A DNA stretch of 64,000 nt from Ancylobacter aquaticus (GTDB lineage Bacteria > Pseudomonadota > Alphaproteobacteria > Rhizobiales > Xanthobacteraceae): assembly GCF_004339465.1 (NCBI RefSeq), contig NZ_SMFY01000001.1:744001-808000 (forward strand). The letters run 5' to 3'. The position numbers and the translations under genes are program-made. Below are positions 25,903-34,600 of this stretch, piece by piece; position 1 is the stretch's first letter, and each line of letters begins with the position of its first letter. The notes beneath the pieces are model-generated. The model saw only the letters and a program-made list of their open reading frames with translations. It was not told where the DNA came from and did no database searches.

Positions 25903-28900
25903 ATGCGCCTCGCCCATTTCTGCATCGAGCGGCCGATCTTCGCCGGCGTGATGTCGATCCTCGTCGTGCTCATCGGGCTGGCAGGCTATGTCACGCTGCC
26001 TCTCGCGCAATATCCCGAGATCGCGCCGCCCACCGTCGTGGTGAACGCCCAATATCCCGGCGCGTCGGCGGAAGTGGTCGCCAGCACCGTCGCGGCGCCG
26101 ATCGAGCAGGAGATCAACGGCGTCGAGGACATGCTCTATATGTCCTCGCAGGCCACCGGCGACGGGCAGCTCTCCATCACCGTCACCTTTGCGCTCGGCA
26201 CCGATATCGACGAGGCGCAGGTGCTGGTGCAGAACCGCGTCGCCGTCGCCGAGCCCCGCCTGCCGGAGGATGTGCGCCGTCTCGGCGTCACGGTGCGCAA
26301 GACCTCGCCCGACCTGATGATGGGCATCCAGCTGTCGTCGCCGGACGATTCCCGCTCGCAGCTCTATCTTGCCAACTACGCCACGCTGCAGATCCGGGAC
26401 GCGCTGCTGCGCATCTCGGGCGTGGGCGATGTGCGCCTCGCGGCCTCGCGCGACTACGCCATGGTGGTGTGGCTCGATCCCGACCGCGTCGCGGCGCGCA
26501 ACCTCACGGCGGGCGAGGTGGTCCAGGCCCTTCGCGCCCAGAATGTCCAGGTCGCCGCCGGCGTCGTGAACCAGCCGCCGACACCGTCGCAGGGCGCGTT
26601 CCAGCTCAATGTGGAAGCGCTCGGGCGGCTTTCGGAACCGGCCCAGTTCGAAGACATCATCGTGCGCACCGACACGGAGGGCCGCGTCACACGCGTGCGC
26701 GACATCGCCCGCGTGGAGCTGACCGCGCAGACCTACCGCGCCGGCGCCCGCTTCAATGGCCGCCCGTCGCAGCCCATACTGGTCTATCAGCAGCCGGGCT
26801 CCAACGCGCTGGAGACCGCCCAGAGCGTCATCGCGGAAATGCAGCGGCTCGGCGAGCGGCTGCCGGCGGGCGTGGCCTATGACATTCCGTTCAACCCGAC
26901 GCTGTTCATCCAGGAATCCGTCGACGCGGTCTACGTGACCCTGGCCGAGGCGATCGTGCTGGTCGTCGTCGTTGTGACGCTGTTCCTGCAGAGCTGGCGC
27001 GCCGCCCTCATCCCCATCCTGGCGATTCCGATCTCGCTGATCGGCACCTTCGCGGTGATGGCGGCGCTCGGCTATTCGCTCAATAATCTCTCGCTGCTCG
27101 GCATGGTGCTGGCGATCGGCATCGTGGTCGACGACGCCATTGTCGTCGTCGAGAACATCGAGCGGCATCTGGCGCGCGGGCTCTCCCCGAAGGAGGCCGC
27201 CCATGTCTCGATGGACGAGATATCGGGCGCGCTGGTCGCCATCGCGCTGGTGCTGTCCGCCGTCTTCATCCCGGCCGCTCTGGTATCGGGCATCACCGGC
27301 CAGTTCTTCCGGCAATTCGCCGTCACCATCGCCGCCTCGACCCTGATCTCCGCCTTCGTCTCGCTCACCCTCAGCCCGGCGCTGGGCGCGCTGCTGCTCA
27401 AGCCGCACGCGCAAGAGGTCACGCACAGGCGCGGCCCGCTCGGCTGGATTACGCGCGGGCTGAAGGCCTTCAACACCGGCTTCGACCGGATGTCGCGCGG
27501 CTATGGGGCGCTGACCCGGCGCGTGCTGCGCCTCGGCACCTTCATGCTGGTGCCCTATGCCGGCCTGCTGGCCCTCACCGCGTTCCAGATGGAGCGCACG
27601 CCGCGCGGCTTCATCCCGGAACTCGACCAGGGCTATTTCATCACCTCCGTGCAACTGCCGCCCGGCTCCTCGCTCTCGCGCACCGAGGAGGTGATGGGCG
27701 AGTTGTCGAACCGGCTTCTGGAGACCGAGGGCGTTGCCCATGTCGTCACCATCGCCGGCCTCGACGGCGCGACCTTCACCAACGCGTCCAACAGCGGCAT
27801 CGGCTTCGTGATCCTCGATCCGTTCGCCGACCGCACCGGCCCTGGCCTCGGGATCGACGCCATCATGGCGGCGCTCCCACGGCGCCTCGCCGACCTTACA
27901 GAGGCGCGCGTCATCCCCATCAAGCCCGCTTCGGTGCGCGGCATGGGCAATGCCGGCGGCTTCAAGATGATGGTGCAGGACGGGGGCGGCACGACGCCGG
28001 CCGAGCTTGAGGCGGCGATCGCCTCGATCGTCGCGGAGGCGGCGCGCCATCCTGAGCTGACGCGGGTTTTCACCCCGTTCAATACCTCGACGCCCAAGCT
28101 CTATGCCGACATTGACCGGGTGAAGGCCGAGATGCTGGGCGTGCCCTCAAGCCGCGTCTTCGAGGCGCTGGAGGTCTATCTCGGCTCGTCCTACATCAAC
28201 GACTTCAACTTCCTTGGCCGCACCTTCCAGGTGCGCGCACAGGCCGACGGCGCCTTCCGCGAGGACATTTCGGTCATCGCCAATTTCAAGACGCGCAGCG
28301 ATTCCGGCGCCATGGTGCCGCTGAGCTCGGTCGCGACCTTCGAGGAGCGCTCCGGCCCCTACCGTGTTCCGCGCTATAATCTCGCCGCCGCTGCCGAGGT
28401 GCAGGGCACCGCCACGCCTGGCATCTCGACCGGCGCCGCGCTGGACCGCATGGAGCGGATCGCCACCGAGCTGCTGCCCGAAGGCTACAGCTTCGAATGG
28501 ACGGAGCTTGCTCTGCAGGAGCGGCTCGCCGGCAATTCCGGGCTGATCGTCTTCGCCGCGTCGATCGTGTTCGTGTTCCTGCTGCTCGCCGCGCAATATG
28601 AAAGCTGGACGCTGCCGCTCGCCGTGATGCTGATCGTGCCGATGTGCCTGCTGGCGGCGGTCAGCGGCCTGCTGGTCATGTCGATGGACATGAACATCTT
28701 GGCGCAGATCGGCCTTGTGGTGCTGATCGGTCTGGCGGCAAAGAACGCCATCCTCATCGTGGAGTTTGCCCGGCAGCGCGAGGACGAAGGCGCGTCGCCG
28801 GCCGAGGCCGCCGCCGAGGCCGCGCGCGTACGGCTTCGCCCGATCGTCATGACCTCGCTGGCGTTCATCCTGGGCGCGTTGCCGCTGGTGCTTGCCCAGG

Positions 28901-29061
28901 GCGCAGGCGCCGAACTCCGGCAGGTACTCGGCGTCTCGGTGTTCGCGGGCATGCTGGGCGTCACCTTCTTCGGCCTGATCTTCACCCCACCCTTCTATGT
29001 GATGTGCCGGCGGATCGGCCGTCGCAGGGTGCAGGCCGATCGCGCATTGGTCGTCGAATGA
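25903..29061 (+). CDS. RND multidrug efflux pump, inner-membrane subunit (HAE-1 family)
   Basis: 1052 residues, the full AcrB/MexF length. The first helix follows FCIERPIFAGVMSILVVLIG; porter-domain stretches QYPEIAPPTV and QYPGASAEVV are present; TM4 carries the proton-relay pair D410-D411 in GIVVDDAIVVVENIER; a second large periplasmic loop and a C-terminal helix bundle (QIGLVVLIGLAAKNAILIVEFA) complete the trimeric pump. AGGAG before the ATG supports the start. The substrate range cannot be read from sequence; composition resembles OqxB/MexF-like pumps. It must borrow an outer-membrane channel from elsewhere in the genome. Confidence 0.94.
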   Translation: MRLAHFCIERPIFAGVMSILVVLIGLAGYVTLPLAQYPEIAPPTVVVNAQYPGASAEVVASTVAAPIEQEINGVEDMLYMSSQATGDGQLSITVTFALGTDIDEAQVLVQNRVAVAEPRLPEDVRRLGVTVRKTSPDLMMGIQLSSPDDSRSQLYLANYATLQIRDALLRISGVGDVRLAASRDYAMVVWLDPDRVAARNLTAGEVVQALRAQNVQVAAGVVNQPPTPSQGAFQLNVEALGRLSEPAQFEDIIVRTDTEGRVTRVRDIARVELTAQTYRAGARFNGRPSQPILVYQQPGSNALETAQSVIAEMQRLGERLPAGVAYDIPFNPTLFIQESVDAVYVTLAEAIVLVVVVVTLFLQSWRAALIPILAIPISLIGTFAVMAALGYSLNNLSLLGMVLAIGIVVDDAIVVVENIERHLARGLSPKEAAHVSMDEISGALVAIALVLSAVFIPAALVSGITGQFFRQFAVTIAASTLISAFVSLTLSPALGALLLKPHAQEVTHRRGPLGWITRGLKAFNTGFDRMSRGYGALTRRVLRLGTFMLVPYAGLLALTAFQMERTPRGFIPELDQGYFITSVQLPPGSSLSRTEEVMGELSNRLLETEGVAHVVTIAGLDGATFTNASNSGIGFVILDPFADRTGPGLGIDAIMAALPRRLADLTEARVIPIKPASVRGMGNAGGFKMMVQDGGGTTPAELEAAIASIVAEAARHPELTRVFTPFNTSTPKLYADIDRVKAEMLGVPSSRVFEALEVYLGSSYINDFNFLGRTFQVRAQADGAFREDISVIANFKTRSDSGAMVPLSSVATFEERSGPYRVPRYNLAAAAEVQGTATPGISTGAALDRMERIATELLPEGYSFEWTELALQERLAGNSGLIVFAASIVFVFLLLAAQYESWTLPLAVMLIVPMCLLAAVSGLLVMSMDMNILAQIGLVVLIGLAAKNAILIVEFARQREDEGASPAEAAAEAARVRLRPIVMTSLAFILGALPLVLAQGAGAELRQVLGVSVFAGMLGVTFFGLIFTPPFYVMCRRIGRRRVQADRALVVE

Positions 29062-29147
29062 GCGGCAAGCGAACGAACGTAGGCGCGCCAAGGCCATGAC
29101 CCTGGTTTTTCACTGAGAGGTGACCGGGCTGATGGTGGTCTTGGGGT

Positions 29148-29515
29148 CAGGATGCGGTCAAGTTTCTCGGCTTTTCCTTGGGTTTTGGAGGCTTTGCCGA
29201 GTTGCTCTTGAAGCGGAAGCTGTCATTGCCGGTCTCCTGGATATGGCGGTGATGCGTGAGCCGGACGAGCAGGGCAGTCGTCATCTTTGCATAGCCGAAG
29301 ACGGTCGCCCTGCTCGCTGGCGATGATTGACCAGTCCCCCGACCAGTCGAACTGGAACGCCTCGCCCGGCATAAAGGCCAGGGGGACGAACGTGCGGCAG
29401 CCGCTGGTCTGCTGTTCGCGCAGCCGGGGCAGCCTTCCAGTCCCGGGCAAAGGCTGCGACCCTCTTGTAGGAGCCCTCATAGCCACCTTCCGATCGGTAC
29501 GTGCGCCAGAGAGTG
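29148..29515 (-). mobile_element. IS21-family remnant (istA fragment joined to istB tail)
   Basis: Minus-strand reading from 29515 gives a piece of the IstA transposase: an EGSYKRVAAFARDWKA segment, then FVPLAFMPGEAFQFDWSGDW with the conserved FQFDWS. Within a few codons it passes into the C-terminus of the IstB ATPase, TVFGYAKMTTALLVRLTHH followed by IQETGNDSFRFKSN, ending at a stop at 29148-29150. The rest of istA and most of istB are deleted and frames are shifted, so the element is dead. No terminal repeats were found. Confidence 0.6.
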
Positions 29516-29526
29516 CTGGTACGGTG

Positions 29527-30195
29527 TCAGGCAGGCGCGACGAAAGACGCCATGGCCAGCGCGATGAGGACGAAAAGCACGGCGCCGACGAAGAGGGTGG
29601 CGACAACGCGAGCCAATGCCTCGCCGAGGCCAACGCTCGCTTGCATCACGAACGAGCGCGCCTCGACGGCGACGTACCAGACGAGCCCGGCGCCCAGCAG
29701 GATGCCGGTGACGGTCGAGGCCGTCGGGTTGGCATAGCGCACGCTCGTCATCGCGAGATCGAACGACAGGGCGAAGGGCGCCGCTGCGTAGCACTGGCTG
29801 TAGAAGGCGGGGCGCAGCGTCTCTCGGGTGAGGGGCTGTCCGAGCCTGCGTATCCGCTGAGCCGCCATCATCAGCGGGAACAGGCTGAAGAGCACGGCGC
29901 GGAACAGGAGGAGGTTGCGCTGGTCGGCCATGGCGCCAGTCAACTCGCGTGTCGGCAGGCCGAAACGTAGATCTACGAGATGGGCGAGAAGCAGTGTCAG
30001 GAACAGGAAGATCGGCGGGCTGATGGCGGCGGAGTAGCGGACCTTGGCGTCGGATCCGAGTTCCGCCTCTGCATAGGCCATCATACGGATCGGATGGCGA
30101 ACGCACTTCCAGAGCGTCAGTGGGTAGAAAAGGAGCCAGGAAACGAGTTCGTAAAGCAACTCCTCGACGGACTTCAGGAGGTTCATGAGATCCAT
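29527..30195 (-). CDS. Integral membrane protein of unknown function
   Basis: 222 residues from the ATG at 30195, preceded by GGAG at 8-base spacing. Five or so hydrophobic segments are visible: SAAISPPIFLFLTLLLAHL, LLLFRAVLFSLFPLMMA, a Tyr/Ala-rich stretch near 120, TVTGILLGAGLVWYVAV and VATLFVGAVLFVLIALAMA. The N-terminal part (VSWLLFYPLTLWKCVRHP) looks like an amphipathic or re-entrant helix. The layout resembles Yip1/permease-like small membrane proteins. It stands alone beside an IS21 scar. The 307 bases upstream (30196-30502) show no gene. Confidence 0.65.
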   Translation of the reverse strand: MDLMNLLKSVEELLYELVSWLLFYPLTLWKCVRHPIRMMAYAEAELGSDAKVRYSAAISPPIFLFLTLLLAHLVDLRFGLPTRELTGAMADQRNLLLFRAVLFSLFPLMMAAQRIRRLGQPLTRETLRPAFYSQCYAAAPFALSFDLAMTSVRYANPTASTVTGILLGAGLVWYVAVEARSFVMQASVGLGEALARVVATLFVGAVLFVLIALAMASFVAPA

Positions 30196-30502
30196 ACGTG
30201 GGACTCCGTCTGCGCCGGGAGCAATCACTCGCCCAAGAATCTACGATCCAAAGCCTCACCTGGCTATGTCCGCTCTTCGGACGCGTCGATCATTGTGGGC
30301 AGGGCAACTTGGGGTCGGGTGCAGACGGGCAGAAAATGGCATTCCCTACCTGATCGCTGACCGTCGGGAGACGGCCCCAAGCCGTCCATTCGTGATGGCC
30401 GCTCCGAACGTCTCCTCCTCGCGGCGCAACACGTCCTATGAAAGAGCCGCCCAGTTGCCTGATCCCTGCGTTGATCGATCAACCGACCTTGGTGGGCGTC
30501 GC

Positions 30503-31981
30503 CTAGGGGGCGTTGTTGCGGCATTCCACCTTCCGTGCGGCAAACCAGGCGGCCAGGCCCGCCAGCACGGCGATGGCCCCCAGCAGCGGCAGGGTGTGAC
30601 GCACCGCGATCAGCATGTCGGCGCCGCTGGAAGAAAGCCATGTGCGCGGTGCTCCATCCGGGCTTTCGAGATTGAACGCCAGCATGGTCGCGCCGCCGGC
30701 AACGCCGAGACTGGTCCCGAGCGCGCGCATCAGGTTGAGCAGCGAGCCGGCCGGGCCTGACAACGCCGGCGACACAGCCGCAATCGCCACCTGGTTGTTG
30801 GGTGCGATGAAGAGACCAATACCGGCGCCGAAAAGCGCATAGGCGACAGCGTCGAAAAGACGGTGATCCTCGACCCGCCCGAGGGTGGAAAACAGCAGGG
30901 CGACGGCAAAGCCGCTCAGCGCCATGCCCGCCGGACCGACCCAGCGACCGCTCAATCGCTCTTTCACCGTGTTGCTGAACGGTGCCGTCAGCCCGATGGC
31001 CACCGGAATGATGGCGAGGTGCAGGCCGGCCGTACCGGGAGGCTCGCCGAAGCCGTGTCCCTGCGCGAAGGACATAAGGAAGAACATACCGAACAGCAGC
31101 GCATAGCCAAGCGTCACGCCTACCGCCGCGCTGCAGAATGCAAGGCTCCGAAGCAGGGCCGGATCGATCAGCGGCGCGGCAAAGCTGCGCTCGCGCCGCA
31201 CCAGCAGCCCAAGCAACAGCGCCGCCATGGCGAAACTGCCGAGCGTAGTTGGGGAGCCCAACCCCCAGGTGGAGATATAATTGAGCACCGTCACGGTCAG
31301 GATCAGAGCCGGGCCGATCAGCAGGGCCCCGCCCCAATCGAAGGCGCGATCGGGCTGCACGCCGGTGCTGCGGGGCAGCGCCAGCCAACCAAGGACGATG
31401 GCCAGCGCACCAACCGGCACGGTGAGCCAGAAGATCCATCGCCAGCCGAGCGTTTCGAGGAGCAGTCCGCCCAGCACCGGGCCGGCGCTCATGCCCACCG
31501 CCTGAGCCGCCGCGAACCACCCAAGTGCCCGTCCCCGCTGCGCCGGCGAGACCGTTTTAACCAGGATCGAAATGCTGTTGGCGCCAAGAAGCGACCCGCC
31601 CATCCCCTGCAGGAAGCGGAAAATCACCAATTGCTCGAAACTGGAGGCAAAGCCGCACAAGGCGCTGGCGGCGATGAAGAGAAGGTACCCGAAGATATAA
31701 AGCGTCTTGCGGCCGAACATTTCGCACAGGCGGCCGAAGATTGGCAGAAAGGCAACGAAGGCTGCGAGATACGAAAGCGCGATCCAGCTCACATGCTGAA
31801 GCGATGCATCGAACTGGTGCCCGAGAGTTGGCAGGGCGAGCTGGACGATGGTGGCGTCGAGCTGCCCGATAAACGCACCCATCGAGACGAGGCCAACGAC
31901 AAGCCAGGGATGCCAAGTCTGGCGTTCAAGCCAGGCGAGCGGAGCCGGTTCGGTCGTCAACCGGGCGATGAGGTGAGGCAT
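30503..31981 (-). CDS. MFS transporter, DHA2 (EmrB/QacA-like) family
   Basis: 492 residues with about 14 predicted membrane helices, as in the DHA2 drug:H+ antiporter group. Motif A appears as FGRLCEMFGRKTLYIFGY after TM2 and motif C as AVGMSAGPVLGGLL in TM5; an LDATIVQLALPTL stretch in TM1 carries the usual membrane Asp. It probably exports a toxic organic compound. It has no adjacent periplasmic adaptor (emrA) or regulator, so it would act as a single-component pump. A long + strand open frame over the same bases is a shadow. Confidence 0.9.
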   Translation of the reverse strand: MPHLIARLTTEPAPLAWLERQTWHPWLVVGLVSMGAFIGQLDATIVQLALPTLGHQFDASLQHVSWIALSYLAAFVAFLPIFGRLCEMFGRKTLYIFGYLLFIAASALCGFASSFEQLVIFRFLQGMGGSLLGANSISILVKTVSPAQRGRALGWFAAAQAVGMSAGPVLGGLLLETLGWRWIFWLTVPVGALAIVLGWLALPRSTGVQPDRAFDWGGALLIGPALILTVTVLNYISTWGLGSPTTLGSFAMAALLLGLLVRRERSFAAPLIDPALLRSLAFCSAAVGVTLGYALLFGMFFLMSFAQGHGFGEPPGTAGLHLAIIPVAIGLTAPFSNTVKERLSGRWVGPAGMALSGFAVALLFSTLGRVEDHRLFDAVAYALFGAGIGLFIAPNNQVAIAAVSPALSGPAGSLLNLMRALGTSLGVAGGATMLAFNLESPDGAPRTWLSSSGADMLIAVRHTLPLLGAIAVLAGLAAWFAARKVECRNNAP

Positions 31982-32163
31982 TCAAAATCCGATGGAATGG
32001 GGACGAAATCCCGGCCGGCCGATCGCGTCCGACCCGGTCGACAGCACCCAGGCGTGGGGCGTCCGCCGACGCATCCTGCGAGAAATCCCGTGCCGGCTGG
32101 ACGGGGGTGCCAATGGCCCTGCTCCCCCGAACATGAGGCCGTGCGACCGCCGCAGGGAGCCAA

Positions 32164-32619
32164 TCAGCGTTTCGTCACGTCATTGCAGGTCGCGACGGCC
32201 GGCTTGTCATTGGCTTGCCGGGCGCCGGCCTGGAGATAGCAATAGGAAAGCGTGGTGCCGGATAGGTCACCGACGAAATAGCCGTCCGTATCCGTCATCA
32301 TCACCCTGTCGCCACCTTTTGAGACGGTTCCGATGAAGGGTTCCGATGTGACCGCGCCGCCCGAGGCGGCGTCGCCGGCAATGATGCTCTCGCCCCAGAA
32401 GCGGCGGTCATCCTGACCGACAATGCGGAGTGTGATGTCCCGCTGCGCCAGAAGCGGCTTTTCCCACGTGCCCTTGCTTTCCGGCCAATGCGGGCCACCC
32501 ACGCCGGCAATGATCGTATTGGTCTTGCCGACCCAGTCACCCTTCATGTCGGGGGTCTGAGCGGCGGCGGCGGAAATCATCAGGGCATTGCAGAGCAGAA
32601 ACCAACCCAGTGCCTTCAT
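32164..32619 (-). CDS. Small secreted protein of unknown function
   Basis: 151 residues with a clear Sec signal peptide (ALGWFLLCNALMISAAAAQ, cleavage after AAA-Q ~21). The mature part begins with DMKGDWVGKTNTIIAG and is strand-rich (ITLRIVGQDDRRFWGESI, VMMTDTDGYFVGDLSGTTLSY), suggesting a small lipocalin-like or avidin-like beta barrel. Two cysteines near the C-terminus (SYCYLQAG, VATCNDVT) could form a disulfide. Such proteins occur in Bradyrhizobium-type genomes without assigned function. It lies between the MFS pump and an integrase relic, in accessory DNA. Confidence 0.65.
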   Translation of the reverse strand: MKALGWFLLCNALMISAAAAQTPDMKGDWVGKTNTIIAGVGGPHWPESKGTWEKPLLAQRDITLRIVGQDDRRFWGESIIAGDAASGGAVTSEPFIGTVSKGGDRVMMTDTDGYFVGDLSGTTLSYCYLQAGARQANDKPAVATCNDVTKR

Positions 32620-32873
32620 CGTGTCCTCGCTCTTTGGCTCGAATATGAGCCACTGAGCTGTACCTCAACACCGTACGGCCGGGAATGACAAACGGTCCGC
32701 CGCGTCGTCGCGAACCCTGCGGCATGCATCCGTGGCGTCGATGGACGTTGCCGGCCTGGCACCATTTCCCCGCTTTAGGTGGATCTAGGAAACTCAAAAA
32801 GCGGGAATTTTCCTCAACTTAGCTGAATTCGAGGCTCACGGCGGCTCTCCGGGGCTCGTTGGCATTTGGGAAA

Positions 32874-32900
32874 TTTGTTGGCATTCGCGATGCCAACAAA
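32874..32900. promoter_or_regulatory. Perfect palindrome before the integrase relic
   Basis: TTTGTTGGCAT (32874-32884) and ATGCCAACAAA (32890-32900) are perfect 11-base inverted arms around 5 bases. A further GTTGGCATTT lies at 32858-32867. The GTTGGC core is shared with repeats near the active integrase at 5857-5910, so this is probably an integrase or excisionase binding site left by a related element. Confidence 0.45.
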
Positions 32901-32911
32901 GGGCGCCTCCA

Positions 32912-33110
32912 ATGCCATTGACAGGCGTCGCTATCCGCCAGGCCAAGGCCATGGAGAAGCCGTTCAAACTGTCGGATGGAGGCGGCCTCCATCTTCTCGT
33001 CACCGCGACGCGGGGCAAGCTCTGGCGACTGGCCTGCCGCTTCGATGGGAAACAACGGCAACTCGCGTTCGGCAGCTATCCAGAGGTCACGTTGAAGGAT
33101 TGCCGCGCGT
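32912..33110 (+). pseudogene. Integrase relic (DUF4102 N-terminal domain only)
   Basis: About 66 residues of a P4-type integrase: FKLSDGGGLHLLVTATRGKL followed by CRFDGKQRQLAFGSYPEVTL, the same arm-binding pattern as the intact integrase at 5924. After LKDCRACR homology stops abruptly and the frame runs into the 3' end of the ribokinase gene on the other strand. Core-binding and catalytic domains are missing. The junction at about 33110-33131 marks the edge of a degraded element next to the sugar-kinase cluster. Confidence 0.7.
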
Positions 33111-33131
33111 GCCGTCCGATGTTCTGCTGGT

Positions 33132-34049
33132 TCAGCGAGAGGTCCAGGCGTCCAGCTGTTGGCGCGTCGGCATGCCGTCCTGCGCGCCGCGTGCCAGGCA
33201 GGCCATTGACGCGGCCGCGCAGGCGCGCCGAACGGCTTGCTCCAGCCCGCTGGACGACGCCAGTTCGCTGGCGAGCACGCCGACGAAGGTGTCGCCGGCG
33301 CCTGTCGTGTCGACCGGCGTGACCGGAACGGCGGGGGCATGGTGAAGCGCGCCATCGGGCGTTGCGAAGAAAGCCCCCTCCGCGCCGGCCGTGACGACAC
33401 AGACCGCGCGGCCCTGCGTCGCCAGAAGGCGCGCGGCGGTCCTGAAATCGGGGGCGTCGCCAAGAGCCTGCGCGGCCATCAGGGCCTCGATCTCATTGAC
33501 GACAAGGATGTCCGTCGCAGCGAGGATCGTGTGCATATCGGCCGCGCCGAGGCCGGCCGGTGCCGGCGCGAGATTCCAGATGACCCGCCCGCCGGCAGCC
33601 CGCACCCGCGCGGCCGTCGCGAGGCTTTCCGCCAGCGGTACCTCCATCTGCATCACGGCCAGCGTTTCGTGACCGAGGGGCAGGTTTTCGGGAAGGTCGT
33701 CGCTGTCGACCATGCCATTGGCACCGCTGGCGACGGTGATGGCGTTCTCGCCGGCGCTGTCGACCGTGATGAAGGCGCAGCCGGTTGGCGCGGCGCAGGT
33801 CGCGATGTAATCGGTGGTCACGCCATTGGCGGCGAGGTTGGCGCGGCAGGCGTCGCCGAAGGCGTCCGCGCCCACGCGCCCGACCATGACGACGTTTCCG
33901 CCCATGCGCGCGGCCGCCACCGCCTGGTTCGCCCCCTTGCCGCCGAACAAGGTGCGGTAGCCCGGCGACAGCACGGTTTCTCCCGGCCGGGGTATCGCCG
34001 GGACGGAGGCGACGAGGTCCATGTTGATCGATCCGAAGACAAGGATCAC
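33132..34049 (-). CDS. Ribokinase-type sugar kinase (PfkB family)
   Basis: 305 residues. The N-terminal VFGSINMDLVASV and FGGKGANQAVAAARMG form the ribokinase substrate-binding signature, and DTTGAGDTFVGVLASEL near the C-terminus holds the anion hole and catalytic Asp. It phosphorylates a sugar, most likely ribose or a related pentose, at the 5-hydroxyl in the cytosol. It is the last gene of a minus-strand cluster with an RpiB-type isomerase, an ABC importer and a dehydrogenase, so the true substrate may be a less common pentose or sugar acid. The next 20 bases downstream hold an integrase relic. Confidence 0.88.
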   Translation of the reverse strand: MILVFGSINMDLVASVPAIPRPGETVLSPGYRTLFGGKGANQAVAAARMGGNVVMVGRVGADAFGDACRANLAANGVTTDYIATCAAPTGCAFITVDSAGENAITVASGANGMVDSDDLPENLPLGHETLAVMQMEVPLAESLATAARVRAAGGRVIWNLAPAPAGLGAADMHTILAATDILVVNEIEALMAAQALGDAPDFRTAARLLATQGRAVCVVTAGAEGAFFATPDGALHHAPAVPVTPVDTTGAGDTFVGVLASELASSSGLEQAVRRACAAASMACLARGAQDGMPTRQQLDAWTSR

Positions 34050-34080
34050 GTCTGCCTCCTCCGTGCGGCCCTCATCCCCG

Positions 34081-34527
34081 TCAGCCTTCCGCGTCCATCT
34101 GGTGGAGCTTTTCCACCCGGCGGCGGAAATCCTCGTCAGTGGAAAATTCGGCGGCGAGATAGGACGTCACGAGATCCTGCGCCAGCCACGGGCCGATGAT
34201 CTGCGCGCCGATGCACATGACGTTCACGTCGTCATGTTCGACCGACTGGTGCGCGGAGTGGATGTCGTGGCAGACGGCGGCGCGGATGCCCTTCATCTTG
34301 TTCGCGGCGATCGAGGCACCGACGCCGGTGCCGCAGACCATGATGCCGCGCTCGGCCTCTCCCGAAGTGACTTTCGCGGCCACCTGGCGGGCGATGTCGG
34401 GGAAGTCGACCGGCCGGTCGTCATACGAGCCGACATCGATCACCTCGTGCCCGAGGCCGCGAATGTGCTCGATCACGGCGCCCTTCAGCGACCAGCCGGC
34501 ATGATCGGATCCAATGACAAGACGCAT
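34081..34527 (-). CDS. rpiB: RpiB/LacA/LacB family sugar-phosphate isomerase
   Basis: 148 residues, standard for RpiB. The N-terminus IGSDHAGWSLK, the GIMVCGTGVGASIAANK loop with the catalytic Cys, and the NVMCIGAQIIGPWLA helix are all present. RpiB interconverts ribose 5-phosphate and ribulose 5-phosphate; related enzymes act on allose 6-phosphate or erythrulose 4-phosphate. Linked with a ribokinase, it would carry the phosphorylated sugar into the pentose phosphate pathway. It lies 31 bases upstream of the kinase gene on the same strand, so they are probably co-transcribed. Confidence 0.88.
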   Translation of the reverse strand: MRLVIGSDHAGWSLKGAVIEHIRGLGHEVIDVGSYDDRPVDFPDIARQVAAKVTSGEAERGIMVCGTGVGASIAANKMKGIRAAVCHDIHSAHQSVEHDDVNVMCIGAQIIGPWLAQDLVTSYLAAEFSTDEDFRRRVEKLHQMDAEG

Positions 34528-34600
34528 GTTGGTTTCCTCGAAGTGTGGGAAGGCGGCGGCGCCTTTCGCGGACGCCGCCGGTTGGGGAGGGCGGGACGGC

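Noticed and set aside
25870..28050. A 726-codon minus-strand open frame
   Set aside because: Antisense to the RND pump gene, with Arg/His/Gly-rich shadow composition and no domain.
30863..32239. A 458-codon + strand open frame
   Set aside because: Antisense to the DHA2 transporter gene; low-complexity Gln/Arg/Gly sequence.
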